NCBI GenBank assembly: GCA_964019335.1
Contig: OZ025656.1
Location: forward strand, 556,001 to 620,000
Source: Diplonema japonicum
Lineage: Eukaryota > Euglenozoa > Diplonemea > Diplonemida > Diplonemidae
Length of the DNA: 64,000 bases
Direction of reading: 5' to 3'
Below are positions 41,196 through 52,113 of this stretch, one piece after another; the stretch's first letter is position 1, and every line of letters begins with the position of its first letter. Under the pieces are notes generated by a model. That model did not search any database. It saw nothing but the letters and a program-made list of their open reading frames with translations, and was not told the DNA's origin. A program made the translations under genes and the position numbers.

Positions 41196-42937
41196 ATGTC
41201 GGGTCCCTTGTACCTGGGTGTGGACTTGGGTTCGCAGTCCTTGGTATGACACTAAAGACTTTAAGCACTGCCGACCACAGAAATTGTTCATAATCGACGA
41301 CAAGCTGGAGCCCGTGACAGAGGCAAATGTGTCCTTCGACAAGGACCTGCCGCATTATCAGACCACAGGAGGGTTCCACATCAATGGGTATCTTGACTAA
41401 CTAAAATTCATTGCAATGACGATTTTTTCATTTCACACACAGGGCAGCGTTTGACAAAGAAGTGACAGGCCCGACGCTGATGTGGGTGGAAGCACTTGAA
41501 AGGTGCTTCGCGCAGCTCGTGGCCCAGAAGGCGCCCCTTGACCGCGTGGTGGCCATCAGCGGCTCGGCACAGCAACACGGCAGTGTATACTGGAAACGGG
41601 GGGCTCTTCAGGTCCTTCAGGACCTCACCCCCAGCCGTACCCTCACAGAGCAGGTCGCGTCTTGCTTTGTGATCCCCGAGTCTCCTGTCTGGATGGACTC
41701 ATCGACGACTAAGGAGTGTCTGGACCTCGAGACTGATATGGGCGGGCCCAAGAACGTCGCCAGCATCACTGGTTCGCGTGCATTCGAGCGTTTCACAGGC
41801 AACCAGATTGCGAAGCTCCTTCGCACGCAGCCCGACCGCATGGAGCAGTGCGATAGGATCTCCCTTGTCAGCTCCTTCTTGGCATCGCTCCTTGTCGGCG
41901 GGTACGCCCCCATCGACGTCTCGGACGGTTCAGGCATGAACCTCCTGGACATCAAAAGCAGGACATGGTGCCCCAAAATCGTGAACGTCACCGCCTCACG
42001 GTACCCTAAAGGCAGCTACAACCTCTCTTCGAGGCTCGGCGAGGTTGTCGAGAGCTTCACATGCGTGGGGCAAGTGTCGAACTACTTCTCCGCGAGGTTC
42101 GGGCTCCCCGCAACGTGTAAGGTCGTCGCCTTCTCAGGAGACAACAACAACGCATTAATCGGGCTGAAGCTCACTGGGTCGGACATTGCGGTCAGCATGG
42201 GGACCAGCGACACCATCTTTGCGTCTCTGAACAAAGCAACACCCCATGAGGTGGGTCATGTGTTCGCGCACCCTGTGATACAGGGGAACTTCATGGCGAT
42301 GCTGTGCTATGCAAACGGGTCGCTGACCAGGGAGCACATTAGGGATCAGAACGTTGGGAAGGATTGGACGAAGTTCGAGGCGTCGTTGGCAAGAACACCT
42401 GTGGGGAACCATGGGTGCATTGGGTTCTACTTCCTGAACAGGGAGATCATCCCTCAGGGAGGGCATGGAGTGCATACGTTCGATGTGCAAGAGAAAGCGA
42501 AGAAGTTCACGGGTGATGAGCACATCAGGGCAGTGGTTGAGGGGCAGTTCATGTCGATGAGGCTGCACTGTGCTGAGCTGGGGTTGGAGGTCACCCCGAA
42601 GAGCAGGATCTTTGTCACAGGCGGCGGGTCCAGGAGCAATGGTATCTTGCAGGTTCTTGCAGACGTATTTGGTTGCCCCGTACTGAAAGATACAAAGGGA
42701 GCAGTCAACTCTGCAGCATTCGGAGCTGCCCTGCGTGCATGCCACGGTGACAGGCTCCTCAGAGCCGGTCTTACACACGCTGACAGCGAACCCCTTTACT
42801 CCGAGATGGTGGCCTCTCAACAGACTTACCAACTGATGGCATCACCCCGGCAGCAGAATACAGCAATTTACACCAAGATGCTCCCTCGCTATCATGCGCT
42901 TGAGGCACACGTCATGAGCCAAGGAGCGAAGTTGTAA
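41196..42937 (+). CDS. XYLB: Xylulokinase (FGGY family)
   Basis: 549 aa after removing introns 41244-41280 (37 nt) and 41388-41442 (55 nt, GTATCT donor). It phosphorylates D-xylulose to xylulose 5-phosphate, feeding the pentose-phosphate pathway. Evidence: N-terminal phosphate loop GVDLGSQSLKLFIID (joined across intron 1), FDKDLPHYQTTGG, ISGSAQQHGSVYW, PVWMDSSTTKEC, SGMNLLDI, AVSMGTSDTIF and the C-terminal TGGGSRSNGILQVLADVFG. The closest pattern is the eukaryotic XYLB type. Both introns are at the 5' end, opposite to most genes here. The first exon is only 48 nt of coding sequence. The leader is A-rich. Confidence 0.95.
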
Positions 42938-43362
42938 AAGTGGCCGATATACAAACCTTTACTTCTCCTTTTTTTTTTTTTGTTACTTACACCAGCGAGG
43001 TCTTTTTCTTCTTTCAAATTTTTAAGTGCGTTCCACTCCTCTTTCTCTTTCATGGTTTGCCCCCCTACCACCGGCCCCCTCCTCAATGTTCTTCCTAACG
43101 AATCTCTCCGGTGCCCTTCCCCTTCGAGGGTCAGGTGTTGAAAACCATTCTCTCTAAAGTAGACGACGAACGAAGCGTGATCCAGCAAGGCGCAGAAACA
43201 AAAGGGGGAGGGGCCGGGACCCTACGATCTAGGCAAAACTCAGCAGCGCAAAGGGTCCGACAGCAAGTCAGTGTTAGCCGCTTGTTTGTCGTTATCTTTT
43301 TTCTCTTTTTATTCTTCTTTTTTTCTTTCCAAACCCATGAATTTACACAGCAGGCAGCAAAA
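42938..43362. other. Intergenic with a possible upstream exon
   Basis: 43099-43270 reads in one frame with coding-like composition (LKTILSKVDDERSVIQQG, then SAAQRVRQQ) and could splice through a GTCAGT donor at 43267 to the ACACAG acceptor at 43350 in phase with the next gene. It has no in-frame ATG and begins after a stop at 43096, so it would need a further 5' exon. The rest is pyrimidine tract. Confidence 0.3.
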
Positions 43363-45315
43363 ATGCCACTGGAGAGTACCCACCTGGACTATGTGGGTGT
43401 GCATTCTGTTCCTCTTCTGGAGGAGTTCATAGAGGGGCATGGCGACACGACGGTGTACTTTTCGAGTAATTTACGAGAGTTGGTGCCGGGGGGTTTGGCG
43501 GTGAATAGGTTGGTACTGCTGACGGACTCTGCAGTGTACAAGGTACCGCAGACAGCTTCGGACACTGGGATCTTCTTTAATTCGCGAACGTCGTTGGCAA
43601 ACCTGACGCAGGTACTTGTGATCGAGGACATGACACCGTGCGTTCAGGTCAACGGCGTCCGGTCCTCGACAGGCGAGCAGACTCTTTTCACTCTCCAGTT
43701 CAGTGATGAGAAGAAGCGCCGCGAGGCCTTGCTCACCCTTTGCCACCTTCTCCCCGACCTCCCGATCCTCCGAAAGAAGAAGATTGACGGGAAGTTCTAC
43801 GACGTCCCCTTCGTCGAGGCCCTTGACCAAGACTATGCCCGCTCCCCCCGCAGCCCACCCCTCACCCTCAACGATGAGGCCAGACGCCAGGAAGCCATCC
43901 GTGATGGCCCGCCCCCCCCGCCTCTCGACGGCAAGAACCCCAGATACATTGAGTTCCTCCTCGACGGGCCCCACGACGAAGCACTCCCCAACCACATCGT
44001 GGCCCCAGCACGGCAGCAGGCACAACAACAAGTTCCGCAATTAGCTTTCTCTCCCAACACCCGTAACATGGAAAATACGCCGCACGTGCAATTCACAGAT
44101 GTGCCTATTGACTACAACTTCGAGAAGCAGAAGACCCTCCTCCGCGAGCAGCTTTTCGACCATGACCTTACTAACCTCAATCTGCGGGCAAGCTTGTCGC
44201 TGCTGTCTGAGGAGGAACAAGTGTCAGATTTCAAAGAAGGTTACCAGACACAGGCAGGGATGCTCGGGAGAAGAAGCGATGATGAGACAATCTCAATCTC
44301 AGCCTCACGCTCTTGTTTCTCGAAAAGCACGCGGAGAAGCGAGGAGGACCCTGAGGCACAGCGCCGAAGATACCTCCAGTTGCAGGAAGAGGAAAGGCAG
44401 CGGCAAGAGAAGGAACGTATGCGGCGAGAGGTTGAGGAGATGTTGTATGACTTGGACTCGAAGATGGAAAGGGCAGTTGCGATAGAGACTGTACGCCAGC
44501 AGAGGACGCATGAGAGGATCCAGGCGAGGCAGAGGAAGAGTGATGCAAGGCTTGCTTCGGCTAGAGATGAGTACAGGAGAACTCGAGAACGACAACTTGA
44601 GATAGAAAACGCAACACGCGAGAAGCACAAGAAGGAACGGGAAGAGCTGTACAAAGCACTGCAGGCACGTGGGCATAACACGTCGACGGTGCCAGTGGCC
44701 ACGCCTGTGAAGCCCGTTGAGCGTGAGTCGGAGTCAACAAAGCTTCAGGACCGCATCTTGCTCGGCCCCCATGCACATGACGAGTACTGCAGGTGGCGGC
44801 AAACAGGAGGATTGCAGGAGGGACAAGGTGCGTGGTCGGAAGCCGATTCTAAAGCGCTCCTTAAGATGCTCAGCAGAACCCTTAGCAAGATGAAGAAGAC
44901 AGGTGAGCGGGGTGACTATATCCGGAGGGTGAAGACCATCGATGGCAACATCAAGCGAGAGCTGCAGATGGTGACAAACTACACCGACAGGACGGAGGTC
45001 CAAAAGAAGGTATGTCAGCAAAGTAACATTTCATACCACGCCTTGCAGAAGGACGTGACGCAGCCAGAACCTTTTAAGCTTTCGACAGCAGGGGACAGGA
45101 GGTTCAAAACATTGACAAGTCAAGATTTCAAAGACGAGTTGAAGGACAGGGACCTCAAAGCGAACGAAACGAAGCAGGCCATGCAGCGCAGCCACATCAA
45201 CGCACAACAGTCGAAGACGGAGGACACGCCGCTCAGTCCTCGTGAGGCGGCGAGACGGCGGGGCATCAAGGCGCAGAAGCGGTCCGTGTCGCGCGACTTC
45301 GGAACCACACGTTAA
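43363..45315 (+). CDS. PH-like (myosin TH1-type) domain protein with coiled coil
   Basis: 637 aa after removing the in-frame intron 45010-45048 (39 nt, GTATGT...TTGCAG). Residues about 10-145 resemble the lipid-binding TH1/PH-like fold of class I myosin tails: TTVYFSSNLRELVPGGLAVNR (visible as VYFSSN and AVNRLVLLTDSAVYKV), then VLVIEDMTPCVQV and TLFTLQFSDEKKRREALL. A Pro-rich linker and a long Arg/Glu coiled coil (about 330-480) follow, then a helical basic C-terminus ending KRSVSRDFGTTR. No motor domain is present. A membrane-cytoskeleton adaptor is a reasonable guess. The start follows an ACACAG acceptor at 43350. Confidence 0.75.
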   Translation: MPLESTHLDYVGVHSVPLLEEFIEGHGDTTVYFSSNLRELVPGGLAVNRLVLLTDSAVYKVPQTASDTGIFFNSRTSLANLTQVLVIEDMTPCVQVNGVRSSTGEQTLFTLQFSDEKKRREALLTLCHLLPDLPILRKKKIDGKFYDVPFVEALDQDYARSPRSPPLTLNDEARRQEAIRDGPPPPPLDGKNPRYIEFLLDGPHDEALPNHIVAPARQQAQQQVPQLAFSPNTRNMENTPHVQFTDVPIDYNFEKQKTLLREQLFDHDLTNLNLRASLSLLSEEEQVSDFKEGYQTQAGMLGRRSDDETISISASRSCFSKSTRRSEEDPEAQRRRYLQLQEEERQRQEKERMRREVEEMLYDLDSKMERAVAIETVRQQRTHERIQARQRKSDARLASARDEYRRTRERQLEIENATREKHKKEREELYKALQARGHNTSTVPVATPVKPVERESESTKLQDRILLGPHAHDEYCRWRQTGGLQEGQGAWSEADSKALLKMLSRTLSKMKKTGERGDYIRRVKTIDGNIKRELQMVTNYTDRTEVQKKVCQQSNISYHALQKDVTQPEPFKLSTAGDRRFKTLTSQDFKDELKDRDLKANETKQAMQRSHINAQQSKTEDTPLSPREAARRRGIKAQKRSVSRDFGTTR

Positions 45316-45507
45316 TGTGTATTTGTATTTGTACAAAAAGACGAAACGCGGAGGAGAATTGTTTGTTGTTTTTCTTTATTAAATATTATAATATTTTTTT
45401 TTACTTGTTCATATCTTTTTGTTGTACTTCCATTGTATTATTATTATTATTTCTTTTTAACCCCTTAACATACCATGTAACTCACTGCAGCCCTGGGGGC
45501 AGCTGCG

Positions 45508-45942
45508 ATGTCGTCGGGGCAGCTCGTCACGTCGAAGAGGGTGCGGTTGGAGTACTACATCGCACCTGGGGTGAGCGTGGCCAACCCTGGTGGGGGGTAT
45601 GAGGTATGCCAAGCTTGAATACACCACCGACTACAGATTGACCCAGATATTTCCCTGGAATTGTTGGGGAAGAGATTTTTGAAGGACGTAAAGGAGCCTG
45701 GTAGCGAGAAGAGCGCAGTAGACGAGCTTCATGTTCAGTGGGCGGTAGTGAGGGGTGACGACGCCCCACAGACATTCGGCTATGCCTCCATGCCTATTTC
45801 TGATACAGGGCTTTTCAAAGCTATCGAGCCTGGCGACCAGCTCGTCCTTGTCCCCGCTGGCAACTCCACTGCCATGATTGGCTTCCAGGAGGTCGCCTGC
45901 CCTGCCAACCTCGACAACCCCGACTGCTGTGTCATATCATAA
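45508..45942 (+). CDS. Small protein with C-terminal CAAX box
   Basis: 133 aa after removing intron 45604-45636 (33 nt). The start ATG 45508 follows a CACTGCAG acceptor at 45490. The protein is globular in composition with no membrane segment. It ends NPDCCVIS: CVIS is a standard CAAX motif with Ser last, predicting farnesylation, and the adjacent Cys could be palmitoylated. It is not a GTPase, because no P-loop or switch motifs are present. No family is recognised. It probably sits on the cytosolic face of the flagellar or plasma membrane, which is inference. Confidence 0.75.
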
Positions 45943-46083
45943 CCAACTTTTACTAGTTGTCGGCCTTCGGGAGAAAGCATGGACGGTAATTGAGACTAGA
46001 TCGAAATATTAAGTTGACTAACGCCATTAGGTTATTCTCCCCTGCCTTGGGTCGCCACCACACCTTAGAGCCTATCTTACCAG

Positions 46084-47757
46084 ATGGACGGCAGTGAGAA
46101 TGAATACAGCAGCAGCAGTCGCAGTGCGTACGATAGCGAGTACGCAGAGAGTGAAGCTGGGGGTGGCACGGGACCTGATGCATCGGAAGAGTCAAGAGAG
46201 TCGTATTCGGACAGGTCTTCTGAGGCGAGTGCAGATGTAGAGGGTCCGGTGGATGTTGAGGGTCTAGAGAATGTGGACGTGAAGAGTCCAGAGAGTCCTA
46301 AGGAGATAAAGAGTCCAGAGACTCCAAAGGACGTAGAGAGGGCGGGTCCAGAGGATGTGGCGAGCCCAGAGAATATGGGGAGTGTACAGCAGCCAGCTTC
46401 ACCCGCACCTTCCACACCATCGGCTGCAGAGGAGCAGGTATTTTCGAGTAGAACGAGTGAGGCACCAGTTTCAGAATGCACACCACGAGAGTCTGTGAAC
46501 ATCTGTGCGGAGCTGGCTAGCACCGAGCCAAATGTTGACACACAGATAGAAAGCGAAAGTGCGGCAGAAATAGAGCAACCTGCTGAAACAAATGAACGGT
46601 CACCACCACTATCAGAGCCGCACACGCCACCTGATGCAGCGGAACGCGAGACTGCCGCTGATGACCCAACCTGTACGCTCAGCACACTTAACCTTTCTGC
46701 GGAGCTGCCAACTGCAACCGAGCTGGCTAGCCCCCCCTTGGATCGCGACTTGATCCCAAAGACAACTATGGAACGAAAGAGAAGGGTGGACGCACAGCTG
46801 CGGCGCATCTTCGCAGCGGAGACGCCCCTCAAGACTGGTCCTATCAGAGTGTGGAAAAAGGAGGCCAAACTACTGAGCAAAGTGAATGAACAAGCCAAGG
46901 TGACAGTTTCCAAGATGCAGAAACTGTCCATGCAGCGAAGCTCGGAGCGAGCAGTCGTGAGAAACAAACCGCGTTCTGAAAGCACAGCAGGTTACAACAA
47001 GCTGCTTACGTCGCTCGATGCAGGGTATAAGCTGCGGAAGAAAGAGGCGCTCGTCAAGCCGTACATCGTAGAGGCGAAGCAGAAGAAACACATAACGTCT
47101 GCTGTGTTCGGGCACAGCGATAGACACCCTCTGCAGTGGCCCAACATGACAAGCGAGTCGCCTGGACCCATCTACAACGTGCAGATGCCGTGGTCTTCGG
47201 ATGTTGTCAAGCAGTACCCGCGACACGCGCCGTTGAAAAACATGCCGCACAACATGCCGGGACCAGGGGAGTATCAGGTCCAGAAGGCGGACAGATTGGT
47301 GAGATCAAAACCAGTACATGGCGTGTTCATGGGAAGCGAGAAGATCGGAGAAAGAGGAACAGAGAGGCGGACCGCAGGGACACATCTAGGGTGGTGCTAC
47401 CCACCGCTGAAGAAGATACATGCCAGGGAGAGCAAGTCGCAGAATCTGAAGAAATTCGCAGACAAGCTGTCGTTAGTGACAAATAAGAACTTCGATGCCG
47501 GGGTACGGTACGGCGACGTGTACTGCGAGTACCCTCATGCTGCAGAGCTGCTTCCGCAGGACGAGAAGCTTCTTAAGTCTTGGGAAGTGAAATGCACTGG
47601 TGGCGATGGCGTGATTCCAAGCCACTTCCCTGACCACAACATAGCCCTGCCCCGCTCCGCTTTGGGGCAAGATGAGTCGCTTCTCTTCAAGTCGCTCCCG
47701 GGACATGGCACGTCGTTCAGAACCCCCGAGCTCAAACCGCTGCAACGCGACGCGTGA
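46084..47757 (+). CDS. STPGR-type protein with long acidic disordered N-terminus
   Basis: 557 aa; the ATG directly follows the acceptor TTACCAG (46082-46083). Residues 1-230 are Ser/Glu/Pro-rich with imperfect SPE/SPK repeats (VKSPESPKEIKSPETPKDV), likely disordered and phosphorylated. From about 240 the protein becomes basic, with Pro-Gly motifs ESPGPIYNV and MPGPGEYQV, the hallmark of STPGR proteins. The C-terminal 150 residues have a Cys/Trp/Tyr-containing globular look (GVRYGDVYCEYPH). A role in axonemal or subpellicular microtubules is likely by analogy. No introns found. Confidence 0.75.
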   Translation: MDGSENEYSSSSRSAYDSEYAESEAGGGTGPDASEESRESYSDRSSEASADVEGPVDVEGLENVDVKSPESPKEIKSPETPKDVERAGPEDVASPENMGSVQQPASPAPSTPSAAEEQVFSSRTSEAPVSECTPRESVNICAELASTEPNVDTQIESESAAEIEQPAETNERSPPLSEPHTPPDAAERETAADDPTCTLSTLNLSAELPTATELASPPLDRDLIPKTTMERKRRVDAQLRRIFAAETPLKTGPIRVWKKEAKLLSKVNEQAKVTVSKMQKLSMQRSSERAVVRNKPRSESTAGYNKLLTSLDAGYKLRKKEALVKPYIVEAKQKKHITSAVFGHSDRHPLQWPNMTSESPGPIYNVQMPWSSDVVKQYPRHAPLKNMPHNMPGPGEYQVQKADRLVRSKPVHGVFMGSEKIGERGTERRTAGTHLGWCYPPLKKIHARESKSQNLKKFADKLSLVTNKNFDAGVRYGDVYCEYPHAAELLPQDEKLLKSWEVKCTGGDGVIPSHFPDHNIALPRSALGQDESLLFKSLPGHGTSFRTPELKPLQRDA

Positions 47758-47849
47758 ACCGAAACATTTACACTTAGTCTTCTCTTTTTTTTTCGTTACG
47801 TACCCCCCTCCCCCCCCCTCCCTAATTGTAGCCCCTATAAAGGCTGGGA

Positions 47850-49088
47850 ATGGCGTTGGGGCGTTGCCCCGTCACGGGTTTAGATTATGTGAAGGTGCCC
47901 AGTTTGTTATCCAGCCTTGCATCACCCAACCTGCTGTTCATACACCACATACGAAAGGTGAGCATCACAACAGGGAAGCCCGACAACCGTGTGGTTATTG
48001 TCTCCTTCCAACGGCTCATCGTTGCACAGCACGATGGAAACATCAAACGCGTGATCCTCATGAGGGAGGTCGCGAAGCTTTACTGGAAGAGGGTACGGGT
48101 CAACGCCGAGGGGTGCACTATACAGGTACTCCTCATCATACCCAACGATAAGGATTTATTATTCGTGGTGCACAAATGTAGTTCGGAGGACAACCCAGAG
48201 AACATTGGGAAGACCTTCGTAGATGTGATCGAGACGGTGAGACAAGCACAGATGCAAGAAGATGGTGATCAGCAAGATATTTGTTGGAACGGGGCAGAGG
48301 AAGTAGACGCAAAGGAGCAGATTAAAGAGAAAGCGGCTGTGCCGTACAAGAAAGTATTGAAGTCAGACAGCAGCGGGAGCCCGTTGGCCAAGACAAAGAG
48401 TTCTATGGGCTTCAGAAGCAGGGTCAACACACCTGCATCTGACGCCGTGTCGTTTTCAGTAGCCTCTGGGTTCTGTTCTCCACGGTCGTCTCACTCCACC
48501 TCTTCACACAGTTCTGCGCCTTCTCGAACGCAGGCAAACCATACTAAATCATTACCCCCACCTGTTGTGGATGATATTCCACCTCCCCCTGCAGCACGCG
48601 TATCTGTTATGTTGACCAGTAGAAAGTTTCCGCCTGAAACGGTGACTCATGAACACTGCGAATCACCCGAGAAGGAACCCGAAGAGACACCTCCTCCTTC
48701 CCCTAACCCTGTTTCCGAACGAATCCAAATGTTGTTAGATCAGCATTTACTTGAAAGGAGCTCCCTTTCCAGATTGGAACAGATCGAATGGGAAACCGTG
48801 CAGGCTCACGCTGCGTACGACACTGTTGCCATTCGAAGAACATTGACCCCAAAGCAAGCATTCGCCGCCACGCTGCGAGAGGTCGGCTTCACCGACATCA
48901 AAATAGAGGTGCTGACCACTCTCGGTGTCAGGTCACCATCCCACCTCAGTTCCGTCACTTTAATCGAACTCAATGAATGTCTTACCCCGCAAGACGCAAG
49001 CCTTCTGTTAAGCACTTTTAACCACCGTGCTGGCCGTTCTCCTTCAGACTTGTGCAAACCTTTCAAAACACTTGAGAGGAGGGCCTAA
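47850..49088 (+). CDS. PH-like domain protein with SAM-like C-terminus
   Basis: 412 aa. Residues about 15-130 form a PH-like fold with the pattern NRVVIVSFQRLIVAQHDG, IKRVILMREVAKLYW and LLFVVHKC, a style common in kinetoplastid proteins. The middle (about 150-290) is Ser/Pro-rich and contains poly-Pro (DDIPPPPAAR), a possible SH3 or profilin ligand. Residues about 330-395 (FAATLREVGFTDIKIEVL, then TLIELNECL) fit a SAM-like helical bundle. The acceptor is TTGTAG at 47831 after a C/T tract. This is the second PH-like protein within 4 kb. Exact partner unknown. Confidence 0.75.
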   Translation: MALGRCPVTGLDYVKVPSLLSSLASPNLLFIHHIRKVSITTGKPDNRVVIVSFQRLIVAQHDGNIKRVILMREVAKLYWKRVRVNAEGCTIQVLLIIPNDKDLLFVVHKCSSEDNPENIGKTFVDVIETVRQAQMQEDGDQQDICWNGAEEVDAKEQIKEKAAVPYKKVLKSDSSGSPLAKTKSSMGFRSRVNTPASDAVSFSVASGFCSPRSSHSTSSHSSAPSRTQANHTKSLPPPVVDDIPPPPAARVSVMLTSRKFPPETVTHEHCESPEKEPEETPPPSPNPVSERIQMLLDQHLLERSSLSRLEQIEWETVQAHAAYDTVAIRRTLTPKQAFAATLREVGFTDIKIEVLTTLGVRSPSHLSSVTLIELNECLTPQDASLLLSTFNHRAGRSPSDLCKPFKTLERRA

Positions 49089-49288
49089 ACCGTTTACACT
49101 ATGGACCTGAAAGCCCCTCCGTGGAGTTGTGAATCCATTTCATATCCTTGCGGAGCTTGTCAGGTGTTGCCTTCGTCTCCCGTGCGTGTGCTCTAGTAAG
49201 TTGTTGTTTTATTGATTTCTTTAATGTTGTTAGATGATGCTCTCGTAACGTCTCAAAGACACACTTTACACATTCTTTGCATGTTGAG

Positions 49289-51843
49289 ATGGACAACTCT
49301 GACGTGACGCGTAGGAGCTCTGTATTCACAGGGCAGGAAGGGCAGGAGTTCAGGGAGGCGACCAAGTTAACAATCACAGTTCTGAAAGAAGTTTGTGATG
49401 GTGCTGACATTTCTGACAGTGAGGAGAAGCTGAGAGAGTGCGGCGTGTTGGACGGTGACACAGGGTTAATGGATCACGTGTGCTCGGTGCTGGAAGATAC
49501 AAGCTCAAAGCTGCAAGAGAGTGAGTCTAACCTTCTTCGGGCGGCAGAGTACGGGACATTCCTTGTCGAGGAACATCGTCGGGACAAGGAGGGACTTGAT
49601 AAGGAAGTCGAGAACCTCCGTGTGACAAACGCAAAACTTCTTGAGGAAAGGGACGCGCTCAGCTCAGAGATCGTGCTGTGGAAGGGGTGGGACGTGAAGG
49701 AGTATAACAACGAGATCTGCAGCGACGAGCAGTCCGACCTCAGCGACCGTGAGCGCGACATGCTGCGCATCAAAAACCAGCTGCAGAACGAGGTGAACAA
49801 GCTGCACAAGAAGAACATGAGCCTCGAAGTCGAGAAGAACGCACTCATGAGTGAGATCGGGCCCATGCGCGAGGAGAACGCACGGGTGCTCAGCGAGATG
49901 CAGACGATCGACGGAGTCAATAAGCGACTGGGCAAAGAGGTCAGCTTCGTCAGAAAGCGTGAGATCGAAACAAGGAACTGGGAAGAAGCGCAAGCAAAGT
50001 CACCCGTGTCGCCCTCGTCACCAGTGGATGTGGCTACAGACTTGTTCGACGTGAACGTAAGCGATCATATGGTGCTGGAGTCCTTCTTAGAGACACCTGT
50101 GACAGGATCTGGTCTGAGCCTGCGTTCTGTATCCCGGTCATTGGTGCAAGGGCGTGGTGCTAGTTGCGAAGAAGACGAAGGTGAAGCACCCCCGCAGATG
50201 CGCAGCCGCGACATGCTAAGGATACGACAGCTGCAAGCCGATATCGATGACTGGCAGCAGAAGCTGCAGGAGACCCAGATGGAGTGCGACGACCAGAAAG
50301 ATGCGGTGCGTGCCATCATTGACAAGACACGCCGCACGATGCAGCATACAGCACGTGATATATCCGGCTTGCGTGAGGAGGTAGTGCAGTTGAAGGGTGC
50401 CATGGATAACTCAATACTAGCACCTTTGATATACAGCCACTTGGCCCTCCAAGAGTATTCGATCTTGGGGGAGAGCGAGCTTTCATCAATACGTGAGGTG
50501 TACATGTGCAACCAGCAAACTAGTGAGTTGCTTGTGTCGAGAAGCAGCGCCGTGTGTTCGTCAACTGTAGTTCCTGAGGTTGTCACCGAAGTGGCACACA
50601 CGCAGTATGGCAGCACGGATACCATTAGCAGTAACAGTATTACTTACAAAAGCTCAACCAGCATGCACGATGAGGTTGAGGAGAGCATCCATGTTGAAGC
50701 AAAAACGCGAGGTTTGACTGCACTGCACATCAGCGAAGAGCTCAGCACGAGGGACAGGCAGATAGAGGAATTGAAGTGCAGGCTAGAGTCTGCAAGCTCC
50801 GAAGAGGTAGAAGTGCTGCGAGATGAGAATGCACGCCTCGTGTCGCTGCTGGCTAAAAGTGCAGCAGAGACGGTCAGCGTAATGAACGCCGCGAAGGAAG
50901 GCGCATCGTACAAAGAAACAGTCACAAGGCAGCTGAATGCTGCAGAGCTCGAATGCTCCGTGCTGAAGCAGGAAGTGGCAATGCTGAACATGTCAATAAC
51001 CTCTACTGAGGGCAGAGGGGAGTGCGGCCACTCCGAACTGCGGGAGCAGGTGGAGAAGCAAGCCGCAGAACTGCGAATGAGGAACGCAGAATTTAAAAGC
51101 CTCCTGCTAGAACACAAGCAGCTTTCGGTATGTGAAGCCGTGTAACCGCCACACACACACCCACGCAGGATGCAAGAGGGCATGAATTGGGCAACGAGAA
51201 GTATAAGCTCATTGAAGCAAATCGGAAAGTGCAGCTCTTAGAGGCTACAATCCACAGGCTTTCGGAAGAAGCTTTGAACCAGAAAGAGGAGAGGGAGATC
51301 TTGAAGCGCAGCCGTGGGAACCTGCTGGTCAAGGTACAGTCCACCGAAAACGAGCTGTTAACCCTGCGGTCACAGCGAACGGCTGCTAGTGAAGTGGTTA
51401 GCACCGCTGAAAGTGAAAAAGCAGCCAGTAGCACGATGCTGGATATCTTGGACAAGTATAGGGGGACCAGCAGGAGGGGAACACAACAGTTGCAGTTAAG
51501 AACATTCAGCCCAAAAGCCAAGTCACCCAAGTCATGCATCAGCAGGAAGGAGAGGGAAGTGCCCTTGAAGAAGATGGCCACATCGTCTGAGAGCACGAAG
51601 GCCATGGGAGGCGACCTGAGTCAGTACGAACTCGATATCATCAACGGAGTGAATATGAGTGGAACGAAGCACGCAAGCACTATGCCATCCTACCAGCCCG
51701 AAAGGAAGACTCGGTCAGTTCACTACAACACTCAGACGTGCTTCCCACCGCAGTCCATACCCCCATCAGGGCACGCAACAGCGAAACAGCCGCTCCATGC
51801 AATAGTACAGAAGATTGCCGCCGACGTAGGAAAAGCGCTTTAA
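49289..51843 (+). CDS. Long coiled-coil protein
   Basis: 837 aa after removing intron 51128-51168 (41 nt, GTATGT...ACGCAG), which contains an in-frame stop; exon 2 continues the coil as DARGHELGNEKYKLIEANRK. The ATG at 49289 lies immediately after an AG at 49287-49288. Coiled coil covers most of residues 10-240, 290-380 and 480-720; between them are Ser-rich loops. The tail is basic and Ser/Thr-rich (SPKAKSPKSC). No motor, kinase or other enzyme domain. Probably a cytoskeletal structural protein. Confidence 0.8.
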
Positions 51844-52113
51844 TATGAATAACAAGGGATGTCCGGGGGAGGGGAGGGGAAGCTTCCGGTTTTCCGGGAT
51901 TCCTTCCGGACATATTTCCAAACACTTAACACATGCTGGTTTCCCCTGTGCCAAGGAGCTTTAAGGAATTTTTTTGTGTTTTTGTTTTGCAGTATTTTTT
52001 CAAAGCAAAAATACACCCATTTTTTCACGCTACCTCTTATGACGTGGCCACACGATGTACTCTAATAAATGTTCAGTTTAATTTACTGCAAGCATTGGCA
52101 AACAGGAGCAAAA

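Noticed and set aside
42892-43188. Minus-strand frame with a coding-like stretch (MKEKEEWNALKNLKEEKDL)
   Set aside because: It lies opposite a C/T-rich splice tract, whose complement is naturally rich in Lys and Glu codons; it would also be the only minus-strand gene.
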